Part shown: positions 1-7,738 of the stretch, in pieces
Layout of the letters: each line of letters begins with the position of its first letter
How positions within the stretch are numbered: position 1 is the first letter of the stretch
Virus record (IMG/VR): IMGVR_UViG_3300046028_003616
Span: 1 to 32,408 of that record
DNA length: 32,408 bases
DNA from: a virus
Direction: 5' to 3' (one strand)
The notes under the pieces: model-generated
The model's input: the letters and a program-made list of their open reading frames with translations, nothing else
Told to the model about the DNA's origin: nothing
Database searches by the model: none
Made by a program: the position numbers and the translations under genes

Positions 1-447
1 TTCACAATCGCCGGTGTGTTTGCTGTTAACCCACAGACCCGTCAGACAACTGGTTCGCTCCAGCAATTTGTCGTAACTGCTGACGTAACTGTTTCGTCAG
101 CAACTACTGCAACTCTGTCGATCAGCCCCGCCATCTACACTTCAACCAACGCTTTGGCAACTGTGAATTCGTTCCCTGCAGCTAGCGCCGTGTTGACGTT
201 CTTGGGTGGTTCAGCAACAGCATACCCACAAAACTTGATCTATCACAAAGATGCGATCACGTTGGCAACTGCTGACTTGTTGTTGCCACAAGGTGTTGAC
301 ATGGCTTCACGCCAAGTCCACAACGGAATCTCGCTGCGTATCGTGCGTCAGTACGATATTAACAACGACCGTATGCCTTGTCGTGTGGATGTCTTGTACG
401 GCTTTAATGCAATCCGTCCTGTGACTGCCGTCCGACTCTGGGGCTAA
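1..447 (+). CDS. P22-type major coat protein, C-terminal part (5' end outside window)
   Basis: The frame is open from base 1 and ends with TAA at 445-447, giving the last 148 residues of a protein that began before the window. The segment FAVNPQTRQTTGSLQQF and the closing YGFNAIRPVTAVRLWG are typical of the C-terminus of the P22 gene 5 coat family, which forms the icosahedral capsid around a scaffold. In P22-like genomes coat lies just upstream of gp4 and gp10, and homologues of both follow here. A GC-rich hairpin follows the stop. The internal GTG at 16 is not a real start, because the family is far longer. Family assignment is from remembered motifs; the missing N-terminus prevents a length check. 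Confidence 0.85.
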   Translation, partial: FTIAGVFAVNPQTRQTTGSLQQFVVTADVTVSSATTATLSISPAIYTSTNALATVNSFPAASAVLTFLGGSATAYPQNLIYHKDAITLATADLLLPQGVDMASRQVHNGISLRIVRQYDINNDRMPCRVDVLYGFNAIRPVTAVRLWG

Positions 448-453
448 ACAAAT

Positions 454-469
454 GGGGGCTTATGCCCCC
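454..469 (+). terminator. GC-rich hairpin after the coat gene
   Basis: Perfect 6-bp stem, GGGGGC (454-459) and GCCCCC (464-469), with loop TTAT, seven bases after the coat stop. A run of six T follows, but only about ten bases after the stem, so this is a weak or partial terminator, or an mRNA-stabilising hairpin that would raise coat levels relative to downstream genes. Confidence 0.5.
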
Positions 470-496
470 GTTTCTAAACTTTTTTAAGGAATTATC

Positions 497-892
497 ATGA
501 GTCTTCCTAATGGCGCTGGTGGCTATCAACTTGGTGATGGCAACGAAACCGAAATTAACATGGTCACGCAAGTGACTCCTACAGCTAAAACAGCCGCAGC
601 CACTCTGACTGCTGCTGAATTGGCAACTGGCATTATCACTTATAACGGCGCAGCCGTTGCTTTGACGATGCCTTTGGGTGCTGATATTGACGCAGCGTTC
701 TCAAGCATGAAAGTCAACAGTTCGTTTGATTTTCACATTATCAACTTGGGCGGCACAAACGCTGCTACAGTCACGGCTAACACCGGTGTGACTTTGGTTG
801 GTGCTGCTGCTGTTGCTGCTAACGTATCAAGCCATTGGCGTGTTCGCAAGACCGCTGATAACACGTTTGTTGCTTACCGCGTCGCAGGTTAA
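497..892 (+). CDS. Small beta-rich structural-type protein (131 aa)
   Basis: Unrecognised by name. The 131 residues are rich in Ala, Thr, Val and Gly, with few charges and no signal peptide or membrane helix. The pattern suggests an all-beta domain of the kind found in capsid decoration or minor virion proteins. It starts at ATG 497 behind a good Shine-Dalgarno site (AAGGA, 7 bases before). It sits directly after coat and is followed by its own GC-rich hairpin, a position often used by highly expressed decoration proteins. It has the same general look and size as the 133-aa protein at 27715, but no clear sequence identity was seen by eye. Decoration function is inference from position and composition only. 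Confidence 0.7.
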   Translation: MSLPNGAGGYQLGDGNETEINMVTQVTPTAKTAAATLTAAELATGIITYNGAAVALTMPLGADIDAAFSSMKVNSSFDFHIINLGGTNAATVTANTGVTLVGAAAVAANVSSHWRVRKTADNTFVAYRVAG

Positions 893-898
893 CGCGCA

Positions 899-923
899 GA
901 GGGGCGGGCGATCCTCGCCCCTC
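899..923 (+). terminator. GC-rich hairpin after the 131-aa gene
   Basis: Perfect 8-bp stem: GAGGGGCG (899-906) pairs with CGCCCCTC (916-923) around a 9-base loop. No T-run follows, so it is not a classic intrinsic terminator. It may attenuate transcription or protect the upstream mRNA end. Confidence 0.4.
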
Positions 924-938
924 GCACTAGGATACTAA

Positions 939-1103
939 ATGCAAATTTATCTCAAGCACCCACAGCACGGTCAAAAAGTCGCAATTGCTGAAGATGAAGC
1001 AATTGAAGATGTTAAAAATGGTTGGGAGAGGTATACTTTAGATGAGCCAGCAGCAGACGCTGCGCCTGTGAATGAGTTAAAACGTCGTCGTAAAACGGAG
1101 TAG
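939..1103 (+). CDS. Small charged hypothetical protein (54 aa)
   Basis: An ATG at 939 opens 54 codons ending with TAG at 1101-1103. The N-terminus reads MQIYLKHPQHGQKVAIAEDE and the C-terminus is basic (ELKRRRKTE). The stop lies two bases before the ATG of the gp4-like gene, and the GGAG of the next ribosome site lies inside its last codons, which suggests coupled translation. Small acidic/basic proteins with this opening are frequent between coat and head-completion genes in P22-like environmental phages; the function is unknown. No cysteines or membrane segment. Support comes from the tight fit between neighbours and the absence of any competing frame. Confidence 0.7.
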   Translation: MQIYLKHPQHGQKVAIAEDEAIEDVKNGWERYTLDEPAADAAPVNELKRRRKTE

Positions 1104-1105
1104 TT

Positions 1106-1822
1106 ATGGCTACCTACACAGCCGGAGATCAGATCAATGGGGCTTTGCGATTAATCGGTCAATTAGCTGAAGCCGAAGAGCCTTCTGCTGCAACGGCTCA
1201 AGACGCGCTTAACTCAATGAATCAAATGATTGATTCGTGGAATACAGAGCGTTTGGCGGTGTTTTCTACGCAAGATCAAATCTTCTCTTGGCTACCCAAC
1301 TTTGCCACCCGTACGCTTGGCCCCACGGGCGACTTTGTAGGCAATCGACCTATCTTAGTAGAAGACTCGACTTACTTCCGTGATCCATCATCTAACATTT
1401 CGTTTGGCATTAAGTTAATCAACCAACAGCAGTACAACGGGATTGCGGTTAAAACAGTCACGTCAACTTACCCGCAAGTTATGTTTGTCAACATGACTTA
1501 CCCCGACATCACAATGACGGTCTACCCCGTGCCTACTAAGGTACTAGAGTGGCATATTATATCGGTTGAAGAGCTTACTAAACCTGCGTTATTGTCTACT
1601 ACCTTGGCGTTCCCGCCAGGCTATATGCGGGCGTTCAAGTACAACCTAGCGTGTGAGATTGCCGCTGACTTTGGTGTTGAGCCTAGCCCCCAAGTGTCAC
1701 GCATTGCGATGGCGTCTAAGCGCAACCTGAAACGCATCAACAACCCTGACGATATTATGTCCTTGCCATATTCAATTGTTGCAACACGGCAACGCTTTAA
1801 CATCTTTGCCGGCAATTATTAA
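1106..1822 (+). CDS. P22 gp4-like tail accessory / head completion protein
   Basis: The 238-aa product matches the P22 gp4 family, which binds under the portal ring after DNA packaging, plugs the channel and makes the platform for the tail hub. Family hallmarks seen are an N-terminal helix with AGDQINGALRLIGQLAEAEE, then ALNSMNQMIDSWNTERL, and the C-terminal helix with AFKYNLACEIAADFGVEPS. It is longer than P22 gp4 (about 166 aa), as is common in environmental relatives. Start at ATG 1106 is backed by GGAG seven bases upstream. Order coat-gp4-gp10 follows P22, but an HNH endonuclease cassette on the other strand now separates it from the gp10 homologue. The stop codon lies inside the left copy of a repeat that flanks that cassette. 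Confidence 0.88.
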   Translation: MATYTAGDQINGALRLIGQLAEAEEPSAATAQDALNSMNQMIDSWNTERLAVFSTQDQIFSWLPNFATRTLGPTGDFVGNRPILVEDSTYFRDPSSNISFGIKLINQQQYNGIAVKTVTSTYPQVMFVNMTYPDITMTVYPVPTKVLEWHIISVEELTKPALLSTTLAFPPGYMRAFKYNLACEIAADFGVEPSPQVSRIAMASKRNLKRINNPDDIMSLPYSIVATRQRFNIFAGNY

Positions 1823-1833
1823 CATTGAAACTA
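1817..1833 (+). repeat. Left copy of 17-bp direct repeat flanking the HNH cassette
   Basis: TATTAACATTGAAACTA, containing the stop codon of the gp4-like gene. It matches the sequence at 2403-2419 in 15 of 17 positions. The two copies bracket the HNH endonuclease gene, as expected if the cassette arrived by a copy or insertion event at this spot. Confidence 0.6.
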
Positions 1834-2331
1834 CTAAATGGTGCAAGCAGAATGCAAAATACGTTTGGCGTCCAAATAGGCTTTATGCGCTTCTTCAGGC
1901 GTATTAAAGTCGCCTATGCGCCGCGTTTTGCTGTTGACCGTAATGTTTGCCCGCCATTTACCTTGATAAGCAATAACCCCAATAAAACCGGATTTGTTTC
2001 TTTTGTTGGGTCGTCTAACATTTTGCGAATTGCCACCGGCGTCTACAACTCTAAGGTTGTCAATTCTATTGTCAGCTTTTTGCCCATTTATGTGGTCAAT
2101 CAATCCTTCCGGCCAAATCCCGTAAACGTACAGCCATGCCAACCTATGCGACTTAAATACGTTGCCGGAAATGCCTATAGACATATAACCAATACGTTTT
2201 TCAAGACACCCCGCTACGTCACCAATACGAACGCATTTAGCCGTTCGTTTTTTCCATGTAAAAACGCCGGTACTAGCGTTGTAATCAAGAATTTCTCTAA
2301 GATATTCTGCGGTAATATGTGCGTTGCTCAT
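1834..2331 (-). CDS. HNH homing endonuclease with AP2 DNA-binding domain
   Basis: The 165-aa product has the two-domain build of free-standing phage homing endonucleases. The HNH core includes SHRLAWLYVYG (62-71) and the metal/phosphate motif DHINGQKADNRIDNLR (79-94), with D79, H80, N82 and N92 as likely active-site residues. An AP2 DNA-binding domain follows (about 113-158: SGFIGVIAYQGKWRANI, then FNTPEEAHKAYLDAKR). Such enzymes cut DNA lacking the cassette and so spread by repair. It lies on the strand opposite to all neighbouring late genes, between two complete tail genes, and is bracketed by near-identical 17-bp repeats. A 12-bp palindrome lies upstream of its start. Not an intron product: neither neighbour is interrupted. 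Confidence 0.93.
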   Translation of the reverse strand: MSNAHITAEYLREILDYNASTGVFTWKKRTAKCVRIGDVAGCLEKRIGYMSIGISGNVFKSHRLAWLYVYGIWPEGLIDHINGQKADNRIDNLRVVDAGGNSQNVRRPNKRNKSGFIGVIAYQGKWRANITVNSKTRRIGDFNTPEEAHKAYLDAKRILHSACTI

Positions 2332-2363
2332 GCTGTCGTTCCTTTTAAACGATGGTGTTTGAA

Positions 2364-2397
2364 GTTAGTGTTTAAAGTTGGCGCTTTAAACACTAGC
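2364..2397. repeat. Palindrome between HNH gene and gp10-like gene
   Basis: GTTAGTGTTTAAAG (2364-2377) and CTTTAAACACTAGC (2384-2397) form a 14-base arm pair with 12 perfect inner base pairs, one mismatch and a closing G-C pair; the loop is TTGGCG. It has no T-run. Its place upstream of the HNH gene suggests an operator, or the recognition or junction site of the mobile cassette. Confidence 0.6.
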
Positions 2398-2402
2398 GCT
2401 TA

Positions 2403-2419
2403 TATTAACACGGAAACTA
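2403..2419 (+). repeat. Right copy of 17-bp direct repeat flanking the HNH cassette
   Basis: TATTAACACGGAAACTA, 15 of 17 identical to 1817-1833 (differences at the ninth and tenth bases). It ends five bases before the GTG start of the gp10-like gene, so it now forms that gene's translation leader. Confidence 0.6.
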
Positions 2420-2423
2420 TATT

Positions 2424-4049
2424 GTGAAAAGCCCTATCTTAGGCTCGGCGTATGTGACTCGCAGCATCAACGCTGCAAACAATCGCATGGTCAACTTGTT
2501 TCCAGAGATTGTTGCCGAGGGTGGCAAAGAACCGGCGTTTCTGAATAGAGCGCCTGGACTTCGTTTAATCACCACCGTGGGGCTTGGCCCCGTGCGAGGC
2601 TTGTGGACGTTTGACAACAATATGTACGTTGTGTCGGGCAACACGCTCTACAAACTAGATATTGAGTACAACGTCACAACGCTCGGCGTAGTTGCCAATG
2701 ACGGGCCGGTGTCGATGACCGATGACGGCATCCACCTAATGGTGGCGTGTAACGGGCCGAGCTTTGTCTACAACGCTGACACAAACGAGTTCGGTCAGAT
2801 TACTGATCCTGACTTCCCTGGTGCTTTGACCGTGTCTTACCTTGGTGGCTACTTTGTGTTCATTGAACCCAACAGCCAACGCGTGTGGACGACAACCCTG
2901 CTTGACCCACTCAGTATTGACCCGCTTGATTTTGCAAGCGCAGAGGGCGATCCTGACCACTTGGTGTCATCTATTACCGACCACTCCGAAGTTTGGTTAT
3001 TTGGTGGCAACTCGGTTGAGGTTTGGTACAACTCAGCGGCTGCGGGAGCAGGGTTTCCGCTTTCACGCATTCAAGGCGCGTTTAACGAGATTGGTTGTGC
3101 TGCAACATTTTCGGTTGCCAAACTAGACAATGGTTTGTTTTGGCTCGGCGCAGATGACCGTGGGCGTGGGATTGTTTACCGTTCACAAGGCTACACCGGT
3201 GTGCGAATTAGCACCCACGCTATTGAATGGCAGATTCAGCAATACGGCGACATCTCAGATGCAATTGCCTACACCTATCAACAAGACGGTCATGCGTTTT
3301 ACGTCTTGACCTTCCCTACTGCTGAAGCGACTTGGGTGTTTGACGTAGCCGCGCAAGCGTGGCATGAGCGAGCAAGTTTTGATAACGGTGAATTTACCCG
3401 TCATCGCAGTAATTGCCAAGTGTCGTTTAACCAAGAAATTATTGTAGGCGACTATCAGAACAGCAATATCTACGCCTTTGACTTGGAAGTTTACGCTGAC
3501 GGCCCACGCATTCAAAAGTGGTTGCGCTCATGGCGAGCGCTTGCTACAGGCACCAACACACTCAAGCGTACCGCTCAACACTCGCTGCAATTGGATTGTG
3601 AATCGGGTGTGGGGATAAATGTATACCCCGCAGAAGAGCCACTAAATTTAACCAATGGCAGCAACATCATTCCGCAGCCACAAGAAGGCGACGTTGTGGT
3701 CAGCTACGTCAATATCGTAGACAGCGCAGGGTCACCTGCCGACACATGGTTTGGTGACTTCTCAATTGATGGTGGCAACAATACCGGTTGGTATTTGCTT
3801 GGTCATCCGGCTGCGGCAGGCTACAACCCTGAAGTCATGCTGCGTTGGTCTGATGACGGTGGTCACACATGGTCAAACGAACATTGGCAGCCAATGGGGC
3901 GCATAGGCGAGTATGGCACTCGCGTCATTTGGCGTCGTCTTGGCATGACGCAAAAGCTGCGTGATCGGGTCTACGAAGTGTCAGGCACCGATCCGGTTAA
4001 GATCGCCATCATGGCGGCAGAGCTTGATGTGACGGCGACCCGCGCATGA
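2424..4049 (+). CDS. P22 gp10-like tail hub / packaged DNA stabilisation protein
   Basis: The 541-aa product belongs to the P22 gp10 family (hexameric tail hub below gp4 that seals DNA and carries the tail needle and spikes). Hallmarks seen are the N-terminal SAYVTRSINAANNRMVNLFPE, FLNRAPGLRLITTVG, then repeated beta-propeller-like strands such as VRGLWTFDNNMYVVSGNTLY and DHSEVWLFGGNSVEVWYNS. P22 gp10 is about 472 aa, so this one is slightly long. The start is GTG at 2424 with a poor Shine-Dalgarno region; the HNH cassette ends just upstream and may have replaced the original leader. The stop overlaps the next gene by ATGA. Confidence 0.9.
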   Translation: MKSPILGSAYVTRSINAANNRMVNLFPEIVAEGGKEPAFLNRAPGLRLITTVGLGPVRGLWTFDNNMYVVSGNTLYKLDIEYNVTTLGVVANDGPVSMTDDGIHLMVACNGPSFVYNADTNEFGQITDPDFPGALTVSYLGGYFVFIEPNSQRVWTTTLLDPLSIDPLDFASAEGDPDHLVSSITDHSEVWLFGGNSVEVWYNSAAAGAGFPLSRIQGAFNEIGCAATFSVAKLDNGLFWLGADDRGRGIVYRSQGYTGVRISTHAIEWQIQQYGDISDAIAYTYQQDGHAFYVLTFPTAEATWVFDVAAQAWHERASFDNGEFTRHRSNCQVSFNQEIIVGDYQNSNIYAFDLEVYADGPRIQKWLRSWRALATGTNTLKRTAQHSLQLDCESGVGINVYPAEEPLNLTNGSNIIPQPQEGDVVVSYVNIVDSAGSPADTWFGDFSIDGGNNTGWYLLGHPAAAGYNPEVMLRWSDDGGHTWSNEHWQPMGRIGEYGTRVIWRRLGMTQKLRDRVYEVSGTDPVKIAIMAAELDVTATRA

Positions 4050-4246
4050 ACCCTACCCAAATCCCTGCGCCTCGGGTGCCTGTGGTTGATCCCGCTACTG
4101 GCTTAATGTCTAGAGAATGGTTTCGTTTTTTAAACAATGTTTACGAACAGCTAGGCGGTGGCACGGGCGCTGCGTCAGGTACGTTTACAACAGCCGATTC
4201 TAAAACCGTGACGGTTGTCAACGGCATCATTACAGGAATAGTCTAA
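4046..4246 (+). CDS. Small tail-cluster protein (66 aa), unknown role
   Basis: The ATG lies in ATGA overlapping the gp10 stop, and the TAA overlaps the ATG of the fibre gene (TAATG), so translation is clearly coupled on both sides. The protein has a proline-rich start (PTQIPAPRVPVVDPATGLMS), a short helix (REWFRFLNNVYEQLGGG) and a beta-like Thr/Val-rich C-terminus. Proteins with this layout occur just before tail fibre genes in many environmental podoviruses and are usually left unnamed; a fibre-attachment or tail-adaptor role is plausible but not shown. Confidence 0.75.
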   Translation: MNPTQIPAPRVPVVDPATGLMSREWFRFLNNVYEQLGGGTGAASGTFTTADSKTVTVVNGIITGIV

Positions 4247-5880
4247 TGTCCATCAATATCTCAGCCTTTGCCGGTGCGGGCGCTCAGTTCTTTGACGCCA
4301 ATGGTGCGCCGCTTACAGGTGGTTTGATCTATACCTACTTGGCAGGTACAACCACCAATGCGGTGACGTACACATCTCGCACGGGGGCGTTTAACAACAC
4401 CAACCCAATTGTGTTGGATGCTGCGGGGCGCACACCGGCTGAGATTTGGATGGATGGTGGGTCGTTGTACAAGTTTGTGATAAAGGACTCAACCTTTGTT
4501 CAAATTGGGTCATACGACAACATCCCCGCTATCAATGACGCAACTTCGGTTAATAGTCTGCTTACGGTTGCGGGAACTAACACGCTGACAGGTTCAGGCT
4601 CGCCAGTAGTCGTAGCCTACACAGCGGGCGCACAATACAGCTTTGTTGCTCAAAACAATAACACTGGTGCGGTGACAATTAACATTGATACGCTTGGTGC
4701 TAAGTCAGTTACCAAGTACGGCACAACTGCTCTAGCAGCGAATGACTTGGTAGCTGGTTCAATTGCATTAATTGAATACGACGGTACACGGTTTCAATTA
4801 ATCAACCCTGTCCCTGATTTTACCGATCGGTTAACAACGTCAATTAAGACAAGTGCTTTTGCTGCTGTAGCAACCAACACTTATGCGGTAAACACCTCGG
4901 CAGCAGCCATTACGGCAACGCTCCCCGCCTCACCTGTGGCGGGCGACTACATCACCTTTACCGATTACGCTCGCACCTTTGGAACGTACAACCTGACCCT
5001 TGCGCCTAACGGCAACAAGATCAACGCTAGTACGAACAATGTCGTGTTAAGTGTTTCGGGTGAGGCAGCGTCTATTGTTTACATTGACGCTACACAAGGT
5101 TGGCTTTGCTACTCAGGGTTTACTAACAACCCAACAACACCTTACGCAATTGAATACCTTGTGGTTTCCGGTGGCGGTGGTAGCTCTTACGGTGCGGGCG
5201 GTGCGGGCGGTGTATTGGCGTCTACGTCTACCTTAACTGTTGGTACGGCATACGCTGTAACAATTGGTCTTGGCGGCGCAGCGGGTACGCCAGGCGCTTC
5301 TTCGGGTACTAACGGTGTTGCATCTTCTCTTGCTTCGGTTGCCACAAGCGTAGGCGGTGGTGGCGGTGCGGGGGTGCTTGCGGGTAACGGTAATGCCGGT
5401 GGCTCAGGTGGTAGCGGCATGACCACCGGTACGGGCGGTGCAGGTACTGCTGGGCAAGGTTTTGCGGGCGGCACAGGTGCTGCTAACGTGTCCGGTGGTG
5501 GTGGTGGCGCAGGTGCTGTTGGCGCAACCGCCACGGCAGACAATGGCGGCGCAGGCGGCGCAGGTGTGTCAAATTCTATCTCCGGCGCTGCGGTCACTTA
5601 TGGTGGCGGTGGAGGCGGAAAAAGCAACGGATTCCCAGGCGCTGCGGGCGGTGCAGGTGGTGGTGGTGCAGGTGGTGGATCAAACAACAGCAACACAGGC
5701 GTTGCAGGTTCTGCTAACACAGGTGGTGGCGCAGGTGGCGGCAACACAGCAGCGGCGGGTGGTTCAGGAATTGTAGCTTTGCGTTACCTTGGCACACAGC
5801 GTGGCACGGGTGGCACGGTCACTTCCGCAGGTGGGTACACCATCCACACGTTCACAACGTCCGGCACTTACAACGCATAG
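4246..5880 (+). CDS. Tail fibre / receptor-binding protein with glycine-rich C-terminal domain
   Basis: The 544-aa product opens with a virion-binding type domain (GAQFFDANGAPLTGGLIYTY, about 12-31), reminiscent of the head-binding domain of P22 tailspike. It continues with beta-rich repeats to about residue 300. The last 240 residues are a glycine-rich domain beginning YLVVSGGGGSSYGAGGAGG (about 305-323) and closing with GGYTIHTFTTSGTYNA, the usual ending of phage glycine-rich tail proteins. Such domains can fold as polyglycine-helix sandwiches with exposed loops that touch the receptor. Genes just downstream (102-aa protein and cupin) are usual fibre companions. The receptor cannot be told from the sequence. 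Confidence 0.82.
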   Translation: MSINISAFAGAGAQFFDANGAPLTGGLIYTYLAGTTTNAVTYTSRTGAFNNTNPIVLDAAGRTPAEIWMDGGSLYKFVIKDSTFVQIGSYDNIPAINDATSVNSLLTVAGTNTLTGSGSPVVVAYTAGAQYSFVAQNNNTGAVTINIDTLGAKSVTKYGTTALAANDLVAGSIALIEYDGTRFQLINPVPDFTDRLTTSIKTSAFAAVATNTYAVNTSAAAITATLPASPVAGDYITFTDYARTFGTYNLTLAPNGNKINASTNNVVLSVSGEAASIVYIDATQGWLCYSGFTNNPTTPYAIEYLVVSGGGGSSYGAGGAGGVLASTSTLTVGTAYAVTIGLGGAAGTPGASSGTNGVASSLASVATSVGGGGGAGVLAGNGNAGGSGGSGMTTGTGGAGTAGQGFAGGTGAANVSGGGGGAGAVGATATADNGGAGGAGVSNSISGAAVTYGGGGGGKSNGFPGAAGGAGGGGAGGGSNNSNTGVAGSANTGGGAGGGNTAAAGGSGIVALRYLGTQRGTGGTVTSAGGYTIHTFTTSGTYNA

Positions 5881-5889
5881 GAGAAAATT

Positions 5890-6198
5890 ATGGGCAGTTA
5901 TGTAAAAGTACTAGATAGCGTTGTAGTGGATGGAATCCGTGCAGACGCTAGTTTCTTTGACACGTTTGTGGATAGCTCGCCTGGCACTTGGTTGCAGACT
6001 AGCTACAACACCCGTGGGAACGTCTATTACCTGCCAGACTCAAATATACCTGACCCTGACCAATCCAAGGCGTTTCGAGGCAACTATGCGGGGCTTGGCT
6101 ATACCTACGATCAGGTTAACGATGTCTTCTACGCCCCCAAACCTGCTGAAGGTGATTGGGTGTTGGATACACGAACATGGTTGTGGGTGCCTGCGTGA
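5890..6198 (+). CDS. Small fibre-associated protein (102 aa)
   Basis: Start at ATG 5890 with a good ribosome site (AGGAG six bases before). The central segment SKAFRGNYAGLGYTYDQVND followed by VFYAPKP and a closing WVLDTRTWLWVPA is a pattern I recognise from small proteins and fibre C-termini in cyanophages, pelagiphages and other aquatic phages. It contains many Tyr, Trp and Asp and is probably a short beta structure. No biochemical role is known to me. Its stop overlaps the GTG of the cupin gene (GTGA), so the two are likely translated together and may act in the same tail fibre structure. Confidence 0.75.
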   Translation: MGSYVKVLDSVVVDGIRADASFFDTFVDSSPGTWLQTSYNTRGNVYYLPDSNIPDPDQSKAFRGNYAGLGYTYDQVNDVFYAPKPAEGDWVLDTRTWLWVPA

Positions 6199-6707
6199 AA
6201 GTGACCTACAGCCCCACGCTGTTTCAGAATACACCTGCCAAAGTTAAGTTTAGGCAGGACATTTTGACCGTGCAAGACGGTATGCAAAAGTTAATTGATG
6301 AAGGTGCAATTCCCTCAACGCTTGAGGACTGTACGCTTAAGCACTACTTTACGCCTATTGATGAAAAGTACGGATGTTGTACCTATGCCCGCGAGATGCT
6401 AATCCCAAAAGGAACGCTGATCATTGGTAAAATTCACCGCCATCAGCATTTGAATTTTATCTCTAAGGGCAAAGTTACTGTTTTTACCGAGTTTGGACAA
6501 AAGCATTTGGTAGCGCCTTGTACCTTTATCTCTGAAGTTGGGCTTAAACGCGCCGTGTACGCCGAGGAAGATACGCTTTGGACAACGGTTCACATGACTA
6601 AACACCGTGGCGAAGAAAATCTTGACAAAATGGAAGCCGAAGTAATAGCCCCAAGTTACAATGACTTGGGCTTAATTGCTTCATTTGGCAATAAGGAAAT
6701 ATCATGA
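6195..6707 (+). CDS. Cupin-fold protein (170 aa)
   Basis: I choose GTG at 6195, which overlaps the previous stop (GTGA); the frame is open further upstream but that part lies inside the 102-aa gene. The core has the cupin pattern: GTLIIGKIHRHQHLNFISKG (about 73-92) with H81, H83 and H85 as possible metal ligands, then KVTVFTEFG, and a second beta motif with H at TTVHMTKHRG. Cupins are small beta-barrels used as metal enzymes (isomerases, dioxygenases) or as sugar binders. Placement between fibre and ejection genes suggests work on the fibre or a host surface glycan, but that is inference. The stop overlaps the next gene by ATGA. Confidence 0.78.
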   Translation: MKVTYSPTLFQNTPAKVKFRQDILTVQDGMQKLIDEGAIPSTLEDCTLKHYFTPIDEKYGCCTYAREMLIPKGTLIIGKIHRHQHLNFISKGKVTVFTEFGQKHLVAPCTFISEVGLKRAVYAEEDTLWTTVHMTKHRGEENLDKMEAEVIAPSYNDLGLIASFGNKEIS

Positions 6708-7735
6708 CTTTTGGAATTTCAGCATCCACGGCTTTGCTTATTGGTGGAGCGGCAACTTTAGGCGGCGCAGCAATTAGCGCAAACGCAGCGGGCAAAGCGT
6801 CCAAAGCGCAAGCCGACGCTGCGCGCGAGTCAGGTGAAATTGCCTACCAAACGTCAATAGATCAAATTGCAGCGCAACGTGAAGCCCTTGATAAACAGAT
6901 TGCTTCGCAAGGCGCAATTGTTGATAAGCAACTGCTCGCCCAACGTGATGCGCTTGATCAGCAATTGGCTCTTCAAAATAGGATGTACGAACAAACTCGT
7001 ACAGATTTTGCGCCGTACCGTGGCTCGGGCGTTGCCAACGTCAACCAACTTAATACCTTGTTGGGTATTGGTGGCGATACAGGTGCGGCAGACTACGGTC
7101 GCTTTAGAACGGCTGAGTTTACGCCTGAAATGTTTAAAGCGGGAATGGATCCAGGCTACGGCTTTCGTATGTCCGAAGGTTTAAAAGCTGTTGATCGCCA
7201 AGCGGCTGCGCGTGGCGGGTTGATCTCAGGCAACGCCCTCAAAGCCTCGCAAGCGTTTGGTCAAGATATGGCCTCGCAAGAGTATGGCAATGCGTTTAAC
7301 CGTTACCAAACTATGCGTGGCAATACCTTGTCGCCTTTCCAAACGGGCGCTGCTGCAGGTCAAAGTGCAGCGGCTATGCAAGGGCAAGCCAATGCCAACT
7401 ATGGCAGCGCCGGTGGGCAAGCCATTAGCAACTACGGGCAAGGCGTATCGGGTGCCTACGGCGCTCAAGGTCAAGCGGCTAACCAAGCCTATGGCAACTA
7501 CGGTCAAGGCGTGTCAGGGGCGTATGGTGCGTATGGCACGAACGCTACCAATGCTTTGCAAGGCGGGGCTAACGCTCAAGCGTCAGGCTATGTCGGTGGA
7601 GCTAACGCAATCAACGCCGGTATCAGCGGGTTAAGCAATCAGTATTACCAAAACAGAATGTTGGATATGTTTGCAAATAAAACTGCGCCTGACACAAGTT
7701 GGGCTGGCGCAGGCACATATTACGGTAAGGATTAA
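6704..7735 (+). CDS. Ejection protein 1 (P22 gp7-like DNA transfer protein)
   Basis: The 343-aa product starts with a hydrophobic small-residue stretch (about 8-28: STALLIGGAATLGGAAISAN), followed by a Gln/Ala-rich coiled-coil-like region (about 45-100). It ends in a low-complexity Gly/Ala/Tyr/Gln section in which NYGQGVSGAYGA occurs twice about 28 residues apart. The motif KAGMDPGYGFRMSEGLKAV is common in phage DNA transfer proteins of the P22 gp7 / p32 type. These proteins ride inside the capsid and pass through the tail to help build a DNA conduit across the envelope. ATGA overlap with the cupin gene, and position first of three such genes, agree with this. Confidence 0.82.
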   Translation: MTFGISASTALLIGGAATLGGAAISANAAGKASKAQADAARESGEIAYQTSIDQIAAQREALDKQIASQGAIVDKQLLAQRDALDQQLALQNRMYEQTRTDFAPYRGSGVANVNQLNTLLGIGGDTGAADYGRFRTAEFTPEMFKAGMDPGYGFRMSEGLKAVDRQAAARGGLISGNALKASQAFGQDMASQEYGNAFNRYQTMRGNTLSPFQTGAAAGQSAAAMQGQANANYGSAGGQAISNYGQGVSGAYGAQGQAANQAYGNYGQGVSGAYGAYGTNATNALQGGANAQASGYVGGANAINAGISGLSNQYYQNRMLDMFANKTAPDTSWAGAGTYYGKD

Positions 7736-7738
7736 ATT

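Noticed and set aside
1834-2331. Group I intron hosting the HNH gene
   Set aside because: Both neighbouring genes are complete and the HNH gene is on the opposite strand, so there is no interrupted gene to splice.
1825-2427. 200-codon plus-strand open frame antisense to the HNH gene
   Set aside because: It starts at TTG, has no ribosome site, and lies wholly opposite the HNH/AP2 gene, whose motifs are clear.
5187-5597. 136-codon Pro/Ala-rich frame on the minus strand
   Set aside because: It is the mirror of the Gly/Ala codons of the fibre gene; proline repeats arise from reading glycine codons backwards.
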